Shown here piece after piece: positions 9,371 through 16,789 of a DNA stretch of 64,000 bases. The DNA comes from UA16 sp002292325 (GTDB lineage: Bacteria > Bacteroidota > Bacteroidia > Flavobacteriales_D > Sanyastnellaceae): the NCBI GenBank assembly GCA_943788645.1, contig CALSRC010000012.1:186001-250000 (forward strand). The letters run 5' to 3'. Under the pieces are notes generated by a model. It made no database searches. It saw only the letters and a program-made list of their open reading frames with translations, and had not been told where the DNA came from. Position 1 is the stretch's first letter. Each line of letters begins with the position of its first letter. The position numbers were made by a program, and so were the translations under genes.

Positions 9371-9772
9371 GGGGCCGATTTTGGATTTGACAGCAAGATG
9401 ATAAATCGGGTAAGCATGTGGAGCACTTGTTAGCGCGGCTCGTTAAAATCGAACTTTCAAGTCAGAAATGACAACACTTCCTATAGGCTCGCAGCTTAAT
9501 CGACTCAGTCGATTGGCCTAATTCACGTCACCAGGTGGCGGAACGAGCTATCCCGAAGCAACGTACGGACCCTTCCGCGGCTTCAATGGGGTATCAGGTA
9601 AATGGGACTAGTAAAGGGTGTGTCCGACGCCCGGCGCGAAATCTACTGGGCTAAGCCGTTTGGTGGGTTGTCTGTGATCAGCCACCGGTCGAAAACCAAT
9701 TGCAGAATAAACATGTAGAAAGCACGAGTTGTCCTTGTTTGGACGCGGGTTCGACTCCCGCCGGCTCCACAA
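9371..9772 (+). ncRNA. ssrA: tmRNA (transfer-messenger RNA)
   Basis: The 5' end GGGGCCG pairs with CGGCTCC at 9762-9768 to form a tRNA-like acceptor stem, and the 3' part has a complete T-arm (GCGGG-TTCGACT-CCCGC). The CCA end is not encoded. tmRNA rescues ribosomes stalled on broken mRNAs and adds a degradation tag. The tag reading frame follows the conserved AAGTC: codons 9464-9499 give RNDNTSYRLAA then TAA, ending in the LAA expected for ClpXP recognition. Aligning with E. coli (GTC then GCA AAC GAC), the resume codon here would be AGA instead of the usual Ala or Gly codon. Foreign-looking DNA starts directly after the 3' end, fitting ssrA as an integration site. Confidence 0.95.
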
Positions 9773-9780
9773 GTAAGCAG

Positions 9781-10602
9781 TTACCTTTTGATCAACTTGA
9801 AGGTTGTTTGATTGGTTTTGCTAAGGATGGTCAAATAGTATATCCCTGGGGTTGATGCAGGCATTTCTACAGGACTTAAACATTTCCCTTCCATGACGTT
9901 TCGTCCCAAGAAGTCATACACGATGAAGTATTCATCGCCTCTCAGATTCTCAACGAATATTTCATCTGAGAACGGATTCGGGTAAACTTGATACCCTTTG
10001 CCGAGAAGGTCATCTTCAATAGTGGTCGGAGGAGTGCAGTAACTGACATCAATTTCGCTGTACAAATTGGGATCGTGGTTTGGGTCTTCGACCGTGTTGG
10101 CCATCATTGAGATTTTGACGATTTCATCAGTGGTAGAAAAACACAGTTGGTGAAAGTTGTCGTTGTCATTGATGTCTGCGATAGAAATCGGTGAATGCGG
10201 CACCAGAACTCCAGAACTGTCAGAATAGCCAGTGTAGTATTGGAACAAGTCAGATTCTTCATCACCATTTATGTAGGGTGTAACGCCACCGTCCCAAGCA
10301 ACTTGGATCGTTTGTAAACCTGAATTGCATTCATTCAGATCACCCTCAATTTTTTGGGCAAAAAAGAGGCTCGGACCATCTGCAAGCGGTATCACATTCG
10401 TAGTGGTCATTCCGTTTAAGTTGATGATGTCTGAACAAGCGGACTCTTCGGAGAAAGTTTCCGTTGTAAACAGTTCCCCTACAACGCTTACCTCGACAGG
10501 GGGGTTGGAAACGGCTGTGCCAAATTCACCCAGTAGAAGCACTGTTCGATTTTCTCCGTTTTCATTGGCCGGGGCCAACAAAGCACAGACTGGGGTATGC
10601 AC
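9781..10602 (-). pseudogene. C-terminal part of a secreted T9SS-sorted protein
   Basis: The product ends in a typical T9SS type A sorting domain (VYPNPFSDEIFVENL ... IYYLTILSKTNQTTFKLIKR), which directs export across the outer membrane and surface attachment. The rest is Asp/Asn-rich and has no recognised domain. There is no signal peptide: the listed GTG start is only the first available start, and the frame is open about 19 codons further upstream, to a stop near 10660, with protein-like sequence. There it collides with the deiminase remnant on the other strand. A T9SS cargo without a signal peptide cannot be exported, so this is most simply a 5'-truncated gene. It ends 9 bases from the tmRNA. 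Confidence 0.7.
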
Positions 10603-10617
10603 ATTTCCAAGGCTTTG

Positions 10618-10749
10618 GAACAGCGTCGAGCTTTGGTCGCACTGAAAAATGCGCTAGATATGGAGTTAGTGGAGATTCCCGCGGACGAATGTGCGCGTGA
10701 GGGTGGTGCGCTGCATTGCGTGGTTTGGGATGATCCAAGCGCTATTTGA
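10618..10749 (+). pseudogene. C-terminal remnant of an agmatine/peptidyl-arginine deiminase-family gene
   Basis: Reading in frame to TGA gives about 43 codons ending LVEIPADECAREGGALHC followed by VVWDDPSAI. The GGALHC segment resembles the catalytic-Cys end of the agmatine deiminase/Porphyromonas-type peptidyl-arginine deiminase family, where the C-terminal G-G-x-x-H-C supplies the active cysteine. Nothing upstream encodes the other ~300 residues; the opposite strand is instead occupied by the truncated T9SS gene. This is therefore a gene tail left by a deletion or rearrangement. Its final bases and downstream flank recur about 0.87 kb away. Confidence 0.55.
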
Positions 10750-10781
10750 TTGCTTTTGAAATCATTCTGAGATACTTTAAT
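10713..10781 (+). repeat. Direct repeat copy 1 (deiminase tail plus 3' flank)
   Basis: This stretch recurs in the same orientation at 11587-11654. The core TTTGGGATGATCCAAG, then GCTATTTGA, then TTTTGAAATCATTCTGAGA and TACTTTA are shared with a few substitutions. Both copies read in frame as V-V/I-WDDP-S/R-AI-stop, so they look like the 3' ends of two related deiminase genes with their downstream flanks. Confidence 0.75.
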
Positions 10782-10810
10782 TTTAATGCAATCAAGAAAC
10801 TCCAGTTATC

Positions 10811-11365
10811 ATGAAGTACACGATTCAAACATTTGGGAAGCCATGTCATTACCAGTTCTCAAACATTAAGAAGATTGAGGTGAACGATATTGAATTTGGC
10901 GAGATGGATTACCATGAACTAGAAGAAACCTTTCTTTTGGACAAGTGTGCAGTTGAAAATATGAAAATTAGTCTTGACGATGAGGTTGAGGTTGAAATAT
11001 ATAATGGTAATGATAAAATATTGGGTTTTTCATTAAAAGATACCGATCAAAGCGATGAAGGAGGGGACTGTTTTTGTCCGGAACCACAGTATAACGAAGA
11101 GTATGAAAATTGTCTTGGTTCAATACAATATTTCAAAGGAGGAGGTCCAATATTTGAACTTGAAACCGATGACGAATTAAAAATTGAAAACTTTACATAT
11201 AGTTTATCAATTTTGGAACTCGATGACGGAGAAATATCATTAATGGACAGCCTTTATTACAACAATCAAAGATTAGAAAAGATAGACTCTGGTGTGTCGT
11301 GGGGCACCCATAGATTGGTGAAAATATGGAAAGATAATGGTGAAGTTTTTGAGTTTGCGGAATAG
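10811..11365 (+). CDS. AT-rich orphan acidic protein
   Basis: A complete 184-aa ORF with no recognised domain. It is strongly acidic (runs of D and E), has no signal peptide or membrane helix, and contains a CFCP motif around residue 93. Its codon use is clearly more AT-rich than the neighbouring chromosomal genes, suggesting recent acquisition. It lies between the two copies of the deiminase-tail repeat. Small acidic orphan proteins in such regions are sometimes toxin-immunity proteins, but no toxin gene is seen beside it, so no function is proposed. Confidence 0.65.
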   Translation: MKYTIQTFGKPCHYQFSNIKKIEVNDIEFGEMDYHELEETFLLDKCAVENMKISLDDEVEVEIYNGNDKILGFSLKDTDQSDEGGDCFCPEPQYNEEYENCLGSIQYFKGGGPIFELETDDELKIENFTYSLSILELDDGEISLMDSLYYNNQRLEKIDSGVSWGTHRLVKIWKDNGEVFEFAE

Positions 11366-11532
11366 CTTTTTTTGAGCGCTCTACAAACTACTGCCACGGA
11401 AACGGATTTCGCTGCATGGTATTTACATATGTTGAAATCACCTGAGTTTTGTTTTGGATGAAATGTATTCCTTGACCTGGAACAGTTCGCTATCACAAAA
11501 CTAGGGTCGTCTAGAATAATCATGATTGATTC

Positions 11533-11607
11533 ATGCACACGAAAAACGATATAAAAATAACCTTTGTAGACCTAGACGGTGTTGTCACATTACGTGATTT
11601 GGGATGA
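11533..11607 (+). pseudogene. Possible N-terminal remnant of a HAD-superfamily gene
   Basis: A start codon opens a frame reading MHTKNDIKITFVDLDGVV, which resembles the first motif (hhhhDxDGhh) of haloacid dehalogenase-like phosphatases. The frame then runs into the second copy of the deiminase-tail repeat and stops after 24 residues. If real, it is the beginning of a gene cut by the rearrangement that placed the repeat here. The stretch is short, so chance resemblance is possible. Confidence 0.35.
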
Positions 11608-11654
11608 TCCAAGGGCTATTTGAGTAATTTTGAAATCATTCTGAGATACTTTAG
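11587..11654 (+). repeat. Direct repeat copy 2 (deiminase tail plus 3' flank)
   Basis: Diverged second copy of 10713-10781. It retains an in-frame tail reading HYVIWDDPRAI-stop, matching copy 1 (HCVVWDDPSAI), then TTTTGAAATCATTCTGAGA and TACTTTAG. Divergence is higher at the 5' edge. No other part of a deiminase gene is found near it. Confidence 0.75.
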
Positions 11655-11695
11655 CTTTAGCTGAACCATGAATCGTAAAGTGAAAACTGCAGTTA

Positions 11696-12196
11696 ATGAA
11701 CGGATTTAAAGTCAACGCAGGTTGGGAGTGTAGGCCAGGCGCACCGGCAAGGTGTCGTTGGTTTTGCCTTTGGAAGGACTTGCCGGATGTTGCTTGTGAA
11801 GATCCAGGAGGCCTCGTCATTGCTGGATATTACGCGGGGTATAGTGGTGGTGGAACTTTTGAAGTCGAAAAGTTCAGAGGTGAGATTTGCGATGATGAGG
11901 TGCTCTCTCTTTGGACTGTTTACGAAGACCTCGTTGAAGGGATAGAGATCAACTGGGAAGAGGTAGAAGATGCAGTGGTAGAAACATGCGATGACGCACT
12001 CAAGGTGTTGTGGCATTGGAACAATGAAGATCTTTGGTGCGACAATGATTCGCTGTACCTCAATGAGTTGCGGCGAGGTCAAACTGTTCAAAATGGGGAC
12101 ATGTTAACGACATCATCCGAAGGGTGGAACTCGGAAGATATCAGTATCTTAAGGGACATTTGTACTTTGGGTGGTTTGACTGCGCGACTACTTTAG
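11696..12196 (+). CDS. Hypothetical acidic protein in the accessory region
   Basis: A 166-aa ORF without a recognised family. It is rich in Trp, Glu and Asp (for example EINWEEVEDAVVETCDDA and LWHWNNEDLWCDN), a composition unlike random translation. It has no clear signal peptide. A stop codon lies just upstream, so the N-terminus is near the listed ATG unless the gene is truncated. It is followed in the same frame, after one stop, by the barrel fragment at 12200. Another ORF overlaps it on the minus strand but has a random-looking composition. Moderate to low confidence that it is expressed. Confidence 0.4.
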   Translation: MNGFKVNAGWECRPGAPARCRWFCLWKDLPDVACEDPGGLVIAGYYAGYSGGGTFEVEKFRGEICDDEVLSLWTVYEDLVEGIEINWEEVEDAVVETCDDALKVLWHWNNEDLWCDNDSLYLNELRRGQTVQNGDMLTTSSEGWNSEDISILRDICTLGGLTARLL

Positions 12197-12199
12197 GAT

Positions 12200-12436
12200 A
12201 TGATGTTCCATGTGACCGAATTACTGAGTCTAAATCTTGCTGCTGGTCTGAATCTTACCAAAAGTGAGAACTATAACAAATACATCACCAATGATAACGA
12301 TGCCTGGAGATACTTGGTTGCAGAAGGCATTGTTGATGAAGAAACTACCATTGGAGGTCTCAAAAACTCTTCAACTGAGGATAGTTTCAACAATACTCCT
12401 GTTTTTCTGAGAATTGGCTTAGGCCTGAATCTTTAA
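12200..12436 (+). pseudogene. C-terminal fragment of an outer-membrane beta-barrel protein
   Basis: The 78-residue product shows alternating barrel-type strands (LLSLNLAAGLNL) and ends with FLRIGLGLNL, a pattern typical of the last strand of outer-membrane barrels recognised by BamA. There is no signal peptide and far too little sequence for a barrel, so it is most likely the 3' end of a lost gene. A short secreted-type protein follows 44 bases downstream. Confidence 0.45.
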
Positions 12437-12480
12437 TACTTGACTAGATGGGTGATTTTGAAAGAACTCTAACTTGGACT

Positions 12481-13032
12481 ATGTCTGCGCTCACAACCCC
12501 TTTTCAGTTTGAGAGGAACAAAATTGCCGCTTTGACCCGAGTATTGTTGGTTTCAATGACTTTGATTATGTGCTCAATGGGACCCACTATGTGCCAAGTT
12601 TTTAATTTGGATGATGCATCCCAACAAGTCACCAATCGATATGGGGAAATTAATATGGGCTTGGCTGACACGCCTTTTGGATGGTGGGATGTAAGCCCGG
12701 GTTTATCTGTTTTGATCGTGCATCGAAGGCAGAAGGCGGATTCCAAACTTTTCCTCGAATACGGTTACGGCGTGGCTTTGCCCACCCTGGTTACAGGAAA
12801 AGTTGGAGTTGGGTTATCCGGAGAATCCAACGCCAACCTTTCAGTTGGGTTTCGTGTTTTTCCTACCCATGGATATTTAAGATTCGGCATTCCACTGAAA
12901 ACGAAACAAGGCATGGCGGAGTTAGGCTTTAGCCTTGAGAAGTCAGGTAGAGAATTCAACCCGACGTTTAGACAACTTTCATTTGGCTCCGACCAGATGC
13001 TTACAGTTGGGCTGTGTATGGATATTCACTAA
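12481..13032 (+). CDS. Small exported, probably outer-membrane protein
   Basis: A hydrophobic segment (VLLVSMTLIMCSMGP, then CQVF) looks like a signal peptide. The mature part is short, Gly- and aromatic-rich, with strand-like repeats (LFLEYGYGVALP, NLSVGFRVFP, GMAELGFSLEKSG), consistent with a small outer-membrane barrel or surface protein. No family is recognised. The frame is open to an earlier ATG at 12448; I prefer 12481 because it brings the start closer to the hydrophobic segment. GC content is closer to the chromosomal genes than to the AT-rich orphans around it. Confidence 0.55.
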   Translation: MSALTTPFQFERNKIAALTRVLLVSMTLIMCSMGPTMCQVFNLDDASQQVTNRYGEINMGLADTPFGWWDVSPGLSVLIVHRRQKADSKLFLEYGYGVALPTLVTGKVGVGLSGESNANLSVGFRVFPTHGYLRFGIPLKTKQGMAELGFSLEKSGREFNPTFRQLSFGSDQMLTVGLCMDIH

Positions 13033-13097
13033 GGCTTAATTAACCAAATCTGGGTTGAGCGGGTTCGGCTCCTTCAGAAAGAAGGATAAACTCGAAT

Positions 13098-13278
13098 TGG
13101 CGCGTCAGCCCGATTTGCCATTCTTGCATTCACCGAGCAGGGATCAGCCACCAAGGATCAGAAGAAGTGGAAGCAGGACCTGGAAGCCAGGGGATACCAG
13201 GCAGTGATTACCAAGGGCAGGGAAGCATGCCTGGAGATCATCCGGGAATACTTCAAGGAAGACAATCTTGAACCATGA
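13098..13278 (+). pseudogene. C-terminal remnant of a VRR-NUC nuclease gene (phage type)
   Basis: In frame, this encodes FTEQGSATKDQKKWKQDL, then EARGYQAVITKGREAC and LEIIREYFKEDNLEP before a stop. It resembles the end of VRR-NUC domains, where a K/E-Q-x-x-W helix, a Gly-Tyr turn and a final amphipathic helix close the fold. VRR-NUC proteins are small nucleases common in phages. The start and catalytic core are missing. The next frame starts within the stop (ATGA at 13275), as in packed phage gene clusters. A piece resembling the missing core lies at 14336-14405. Confidence 0.5.
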
Positions 13279-13421
13279 AAAAAATTGTGCGCATCTTTCT
13301 GCTCGTGGCAGCCTCTTCCACTCCAGAGTACACCCCACCTTTGAGGTCTAAACCCTTCTTTGGATTTGTCTTGCAGAATACATACACAATCCATTGGCTA
13401 ACGTTCCTGAAACTCCAGTAA
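13275..13421 (+). pseudogene. Short ORF with signal-peptide-like start, probably truncated
   Basis: A 48-residue frame overlaps the VRR-NUC remnant by ATGA and begins MKKIVRIFLLVAASS, which looks like a signal peptide. It continues without a recognisable domain and then stops. It may be the first part of a gene cut by the rearrangements around it, or a small exported peptide gene. Confidence 0.3.
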
Positions 13422-13480
13422 TATCATTACCTGTCTTTTTCTTTCTGAATTTCTTCCTTTGTTTTTGGTCGATTCTTCAA

Positions 13481-14107
13481 TTACTCTTCGCGATCAAGTC
13501 GCATTTGTTCCATCTGTGCCAACCATTCGCCACCGGTTCCTTTCGGTTCGTCCGTTATCTCTTCAATTTTAAACTCACCACGGTTAGTACTCACTACACC
13601 GATATTATACACATCCCAATCTAATTGGGGTATGTACCGATATGGTTCGTGGTATACATTCTCGTAACTCATTAAAAGACACCTTTCGTCCGTTTCAAAA
13701 GTATTAATCTCAAAGAAGTAATCTCCGAGATGGGTATCAGCGACACATGAGAAGTGTTCAGTTTCTGAATCCCATGGACTGATAACATCGATAATATCGA
13801 ACTCACCGTAAAACTTATACTCTCCGTTGATGATGTCAATTACTGTGACAGTCATATCATTAAAATCAAAAGTAAAAATAATTCGACCTTCACCTACATC
13901 GTAACCTTGAGTATACTTATCTAAAATCAATTCATCGTTTTTCCATTGTTCAATTAGTGACTCTGATTCTACGTAAGCAAATCCGAGTTGTTCTTGAAAA
14001 CTAACTTTTATGACTTGAGATATTGCCAAATTTTCAAACGAAAAAAACAAAATAAATAAAGACAATGCCATCATCAACACTTTAGATTTCAGATTTTGCC
14101 TGAACAT
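13481..14107 (-). CDS. AT-rich orphan exported protein
   Basis: A 208-aa product starting MFRQNLKSKVLMMALSLF, a good signal peptide ending near ISQ. The frame is open to 14224, but the extra residues would put a long polar stretch before the signal, so I prefer 14107. The mature protein is acidic and rich in aromatic residues, probably beta-structured; no family is recognised and there is no T9SS tail. The gene is AT-rich and lies exactly between the two VRR-NUC fragments, on the opposite strand. Confidence 0.6.
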   Translation of the reverse strand: MFRQNLKSKVLMMALSLFILFFSFENLAISQVIKVSFQEQLGFAYVESESLIEQWKNDELILDKYTQGYDVGEGRIIFTFDFNDMTVTVIDIINGEYKFYGEFDIIDVISPWDSETEHFSCVADTHLGDYFFEINTFETDERCLLMSYENVYHEPYRYIPQLDWDVYNIGVVSTNRGEFKIEEITDEPKGTGGEWLAQMEQMRLDREE

Positions 14108-14335
14108 ATGTGGCCTGAGGATGCAGATCAACACCGATGAACTGCGCATTCCTTTGGCATGTTTATTTTTCTCTTTAAAATATTTCATCACGTGGGCATT
14201 TAAGATTAACACGCAAAAAACCACTTGAAATTGCCTTCATCCATAATGACCATGACAATTTTATATCCGATTGGCAAACCCTAAACCCATCATCAAACTC
14301 ATCAAAATCTTCACCTTAGGGCTCATTAAACAACC

Positions 14336-14405
14336 ACCAGAGGGGGCGAGAATTGCGCCCAGGGAAGGATTCACGGGGCTGGCCATTGAGCTCAAGAGGC
14401 CATAT
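14336..14405 (+). pseudogene. Core remnant of a VRR-NUC nuclease gene
   Basis: One frame reads PEGARIAPREGFTGLAIE and then LKRP. The G-L-x-I-E-x-K-R-P segment is the catalytic strand (E-x-K) of the VRR-NUC nuclease fold, and the preceding GAR resembles the conserved glycine/arginine part of the domain. No start and no continuation are present: after KRP the similarity ends. In an intact gene this piece would be followed by what now lies at 13098-13278. Confidence 0.4.
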
Positions 14406-14467
14406 CGGATATGTATAAATCCACCTCAAATTTTTCGGGCTTCCGGCCCCGCTTCTCCTCCTGATTG

Positions 14468-14581
14468 ATGTGCAAAACTTCGCTCACTTCCGCCGGCTAT
14501 ACTCAGTGTGAATTCTTTGGACGATTGGAACTCGCAAGAGAGCTCTTGAAATTAGGCTACGGAGCGGGTCAGATTATTTAA
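14468..14581 (+). CDS. Possible small phage-derived ORF
   Basis: A 37-codon frame (MCKTSLTSAGYTQCEFFG ... GYGAGQII) with higher GC than the AT-rich genes nearby. Its residues 17-36 look like an amphipathic helix. Not recognised. It follows the VRR-NUC core fragment and may be another piece of the same element, or chance. Confidence 0.25.
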   Translation: MCKTSLTSAGYTQCEFFGRLELARELLKLGYGAGQII

Positions 14582-14814
14582 TGACCGCCTCCTTTTGAAG
14601 ACCCAATATGCCGGTGACGCACGTTTGAAGCAGTCTGATTCAAAAACGTGAGAGAGTTCTGAACCGACGAGTGCCAGCTATTTGACATCAAACAAGGAGC
14701 ACGGCAACACAAATCTTTTGATCTTGCATTGACTGGAATTTGCAAACATGGACAAACGCATGGACGAGGCTTGGTAGTCCCTGTAGAATTAAGCAAATTA
14801 GGGCTTTGAGAAAG

Positions 14815-14839
14815 GGGTTCAAAAAGCCCCCGGCTCCAC
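14815..14839 (+). repeat. Degenerate copy of the tmRNA 3' end (candidate attachment-site remnant)
   Basis: The segment begins GGGTTC and ends CCGGCTCCAC, like the tmRNA T-arm and acceptor strand at 9747-9770, with a changed T-loop and one extra base. The ~40 bases upstream (TGTAGAATTAAGC compared with TGCAGAATAAAC) also show weak similarity to tmRNA. No acceptor 5' strand, D-arm or anticodon arm is present, so it is not a gene. Integrases that use tmRNA genes duplicate the 3' end at the far side of the element; an old, diverged duplication would look like this. Confidence 0.5.
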
Positions 14840-14916
14840 TTTTTCTTTCTAAGAATAATTTCTTATTATTAGAAATATTTTTTTGAGTATTTTAGACTCA
14901 TAAAAACAAATATATT

Positions 14917-15084
14917 ATGGCCCAAATTAAAGGAATAAAAGAAATAATGATTTGCACTCATGATCTGGAAAAAGAAGATCTAGCCAATTTGACATCAATA
15001 AAATTAAAAGAATTAATTAATAATAAATTGCAAGAAAGTGCTCAGTTACTTTATGTTTATGATGAATATGGTTTCGATAGCTGA
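14917..15084 (+). CDS. Small AT-rich orphan ORF
   Basis: A 55-residue protein (MAQIKGIKEIMICTHDLE ...) with helical, Leu/Lys/Glu-rich composition and no recognised family. An AT-rich leader with a TATTTTAG box (close to TAnnTTTG) lies about 30 bases upstream. Its end overlaps the next frame by 23 bases, suggesting coupled translation. Confidence 0.5.
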   Translation: MAQIKGIKEIMICTHDLEKEDLANLTSIKLKELINNKLQESAQLLYVYDEYGFDS

Positions 15085-15469
15085 TTCTGCCCTTAGTATT
15101 GAGGTTTGTTATGAAGAGATTGATTCTACCCCAGTCGTACAAGAAGGAATGGTGAGATTAGTCTTTTGGCAAGAATTAGAACAGTGCAATGTAAATGCTG
15201 ATCTAAATGAATTAAGTGGAAATGTAACATTGAATCTCAAGGGAAATACATATGGTTGTATGTCCGATTGGGGCTATCAGTCATTTGAATTTATAACTTC
15301 TAATGATGGCACAGAATTATTTTTGGAATCCGAGTCTTATGGAGATGAAAATAAAACTATCTATTTCTTAAATTCAAAAAAGGAATGTGCATATTCAATA
15401 AACGATATTGATAATAACATAACATTTGATGAGGAATTTGAAGAAATGAAAAAGGATTATTGCAATTGA
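15062..15469 (+). CDS. AT-rich orphan acidic protein
   Basis: A 135-residue acidic protein with no signal peptide and no recognised domain. Several start codons are clustered at 15038-15068; 15062 is a compromise that overlaps the preceding ORF by 23 bases. It has scattered cysteines (including C-x-S near the middle and a final DYCN). Composition is markedly AT-rich, as for the other orphan genes of this region. Confidence 0.55.
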   Translation: MNMVSIADSALSIEVCYEEIDSTPVVQEGMVRLVFWQELEQCNVNADLNELSGNVTLNLKGNTYGCMSDWGYQSFEFITSNDGTELFLESESYGDENKTIYFLNSKKECAYSINDIDNNITFDEEFEEMKKDYCN

Positions 15470-15525
15470 TTCAATGAGATTGGCTGTCCCACCGGAGGCC
15501 AGTCTCGATCTATAGAGCGATGCCT

Positions 15526-15705
15526 TTAGGGGCGCACACCTGTCTTTAAACAAATGTGACTAATTGCCAAAGCAATCAAGAAGACGACAACCCTAAAAGT
15601 AAATGACTTACTAAAAAACCATTTGGTGAATTTTAGATACAACAAACCACCTAAAATCAGACTTAACCATTTGTTTCTCTGAAATCTTTGCCCATGGCGT
15701 CTGTA
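15526..15705 (-). pseudogene. Membrane-protein fragment without a start codon
   Basis: A minus-strand frame of 60 codons reads RNKWLSLILGGLLYLKF, then FRVVVFLIALAISHICLK, i.e. two hydrophobic helices separated by a basic stretch, then a stop. No ATG is available. It may be the tail of a lost membrane protein. Together with 15694-15861 it accounts for most of the gap between 15470 and 15828, where I see nothing else. Confidence 0.3.
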
Positions 15706-15861
15706 CTAGGCGGCGCGGAGAATAGAGCCGAAACTGACAGCTCCTCTGTCTCGTTCACGTTCGATGATTTGGAGTTTCGAGAAATAGAACCACAAACACG
15801 GCACTTGTTCTTTGGTCAATGGCACGTTCTATCTGATTTTCTCGGACAGCATACTCAGTAG
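15694..15861 (+). CDS. Small hypothetical protein or gene-end fragment
   Basis: A 55-residue frame starting MASVLGGAENRAETDSSS with a protein-like acidic and aromatic composition (FTFDDLEFREIEPQTRHLFF). It is not recognised. Its 3' end overlaps the convergent gene at 15829 by 33 bases. It could be a short real gene or the 3' part of a lost one. Confidence 0.3.
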   Translation: MASVLGGAENRAETDSSSVSFTFDDLEFREIEPQTRHLFFGQWHVLSDFLGQHTQ

Positions 15862-16758
15862 ACTTTTAACTGCAGTTTCATAAGCCACTGGGTCATTTTC
15901 TTTAAGGTATGGGCTGATACAAGGCAGACTAGAAAACCACTCTTCTCTCGCATCTTGAAATGGGAAGAAATGAGGCTGATTGTTCGTTGCTAACCAGGCA
16001 ACCGGAATTCCGTCTTTGTATAAAAGATGCGAAGAGTAATAAAGCCTGCCGCCAACTTCTTCTTTTTCGAAGTTTCGAACGACTTCTTCTCCATCAATAA
16101 AAACAGAATGTAGAATGTCAAAATCACCAAAATCTGAGCCAAACCAAATCGTGTCAATACCAGTATGCACGTAAAATCGAGGATCATCAGAGTATTCTGT
16201 ATTAATACTTTTATTAGCAATAGCAAAATCTCCTTCAGCATAGAAATACAAGTCCTCTGACCTCACGCTAACTACAGAAAGACCTTCTTTTGGTATTTTA
16301 AGAGTGCTTCGTGTTGGAGTAGAATCCTCCAATGTCGTGACCCATTCCCCGGTAGCGTCATCTAATTTTTGAACCTCTTGCTTCAAACCCCGATCCTCCC
16401 CATCAAAAACTACCCAAGAGGAAGCCTTTTTATTGCAACCGCCATCAAAACTCCAGTTATCAGTTGACAATCCTTTAATATCCTCAGACAGTTCGCTTTC
16501 ATACGTAATCATGCCATGTTTGTGGTAAAATTGATTGACATCCATTAGTTCAGTCAAGAAAGCTGAGCCGTAAAAAGTATTCCCACTGTACATGCTATCT
16601 TCAAACAGACCTTCATTTTGAAGTAATGATTTCAATTGGTCTGATTTATCGCTTGTTAAACGGCCTATGGAGACTTCAACACCGTGATGCACGATACCCT
16701 CACCATGGTGCGAGCTGCTATCATAGTTTCTTGCAACGGTTATTTTTTCTTTTTCCAT
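15829..16758 (-). CDS. AT-rich orphan protein, 309 aa
   Basis: A complete frame beginning MEKEKITVARNYDSSSHH with no signal peptide, membrane helix or recognised domain. It appears mixed alpha/beta with many aromatic and acidic residues (for example GIDTIWFGSDFGDFDILHS). It is AT-rich compared with the flanking chromosomal genes and is the last large gene of the accessory region. Function unknown. Confidence 0.65.
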   Translation of the reverse strand: MEKEKITVARNYDSSSHHGEGIVHHGVEVSIGRLTSDKSDQLKSLLQNEGLFEDSMYSGNTFYGSAFLTELMDVNQFYHKHGMITYESELSEDIKGLSTDNWSFDGGCNKKASSWVVFDGEDRGLKQEVQKLDDATGEWVTTLEDSTPTRSTLKIPKEGLSVVSVRSEDLYFYAEGDFAIANKSINTEYSDDPRFYVHTGIDTIWFGSDFGDFDILHSVFIDGEEVVRNFEKEEVGGRLYYSSHLLYKDGIPVAWLATNNQPHFFPFQDAREEWFSSLPCISPYLKENDPVAYETAVKSLLSMLSEKIR

Positions 16759-16789
16759 TTTAATAGAGTTCTTGAATTATCGGCAATTG

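Noticed and set aside
10739..10780. TACTTTA as a shared promoter in both deiminase-tail repeats
   Set aside because: It resembles TAnnTTTG only loosely and no TTTG lies at about 20 bases upstream in either copy (distances are 14 and 24), so I do not list a promoter.
11693..12091. 132-codon minus-strand ORF opposite 11696-12196
   Set aside because: Composition looks like a translated antisense strand; the plus-strand frame has a more protein-like acidic and aromatic composition.
14760..14842. Possible tRNA gene ending in CCGGCTCCAC
   Set aside because: Only a T-arm-like and acceptor 3' strand is present; no 5' acceptor strand, D-arm or anticodon arm can be drawn upstream. Treated as a degenerate tmRNA 3' copy.
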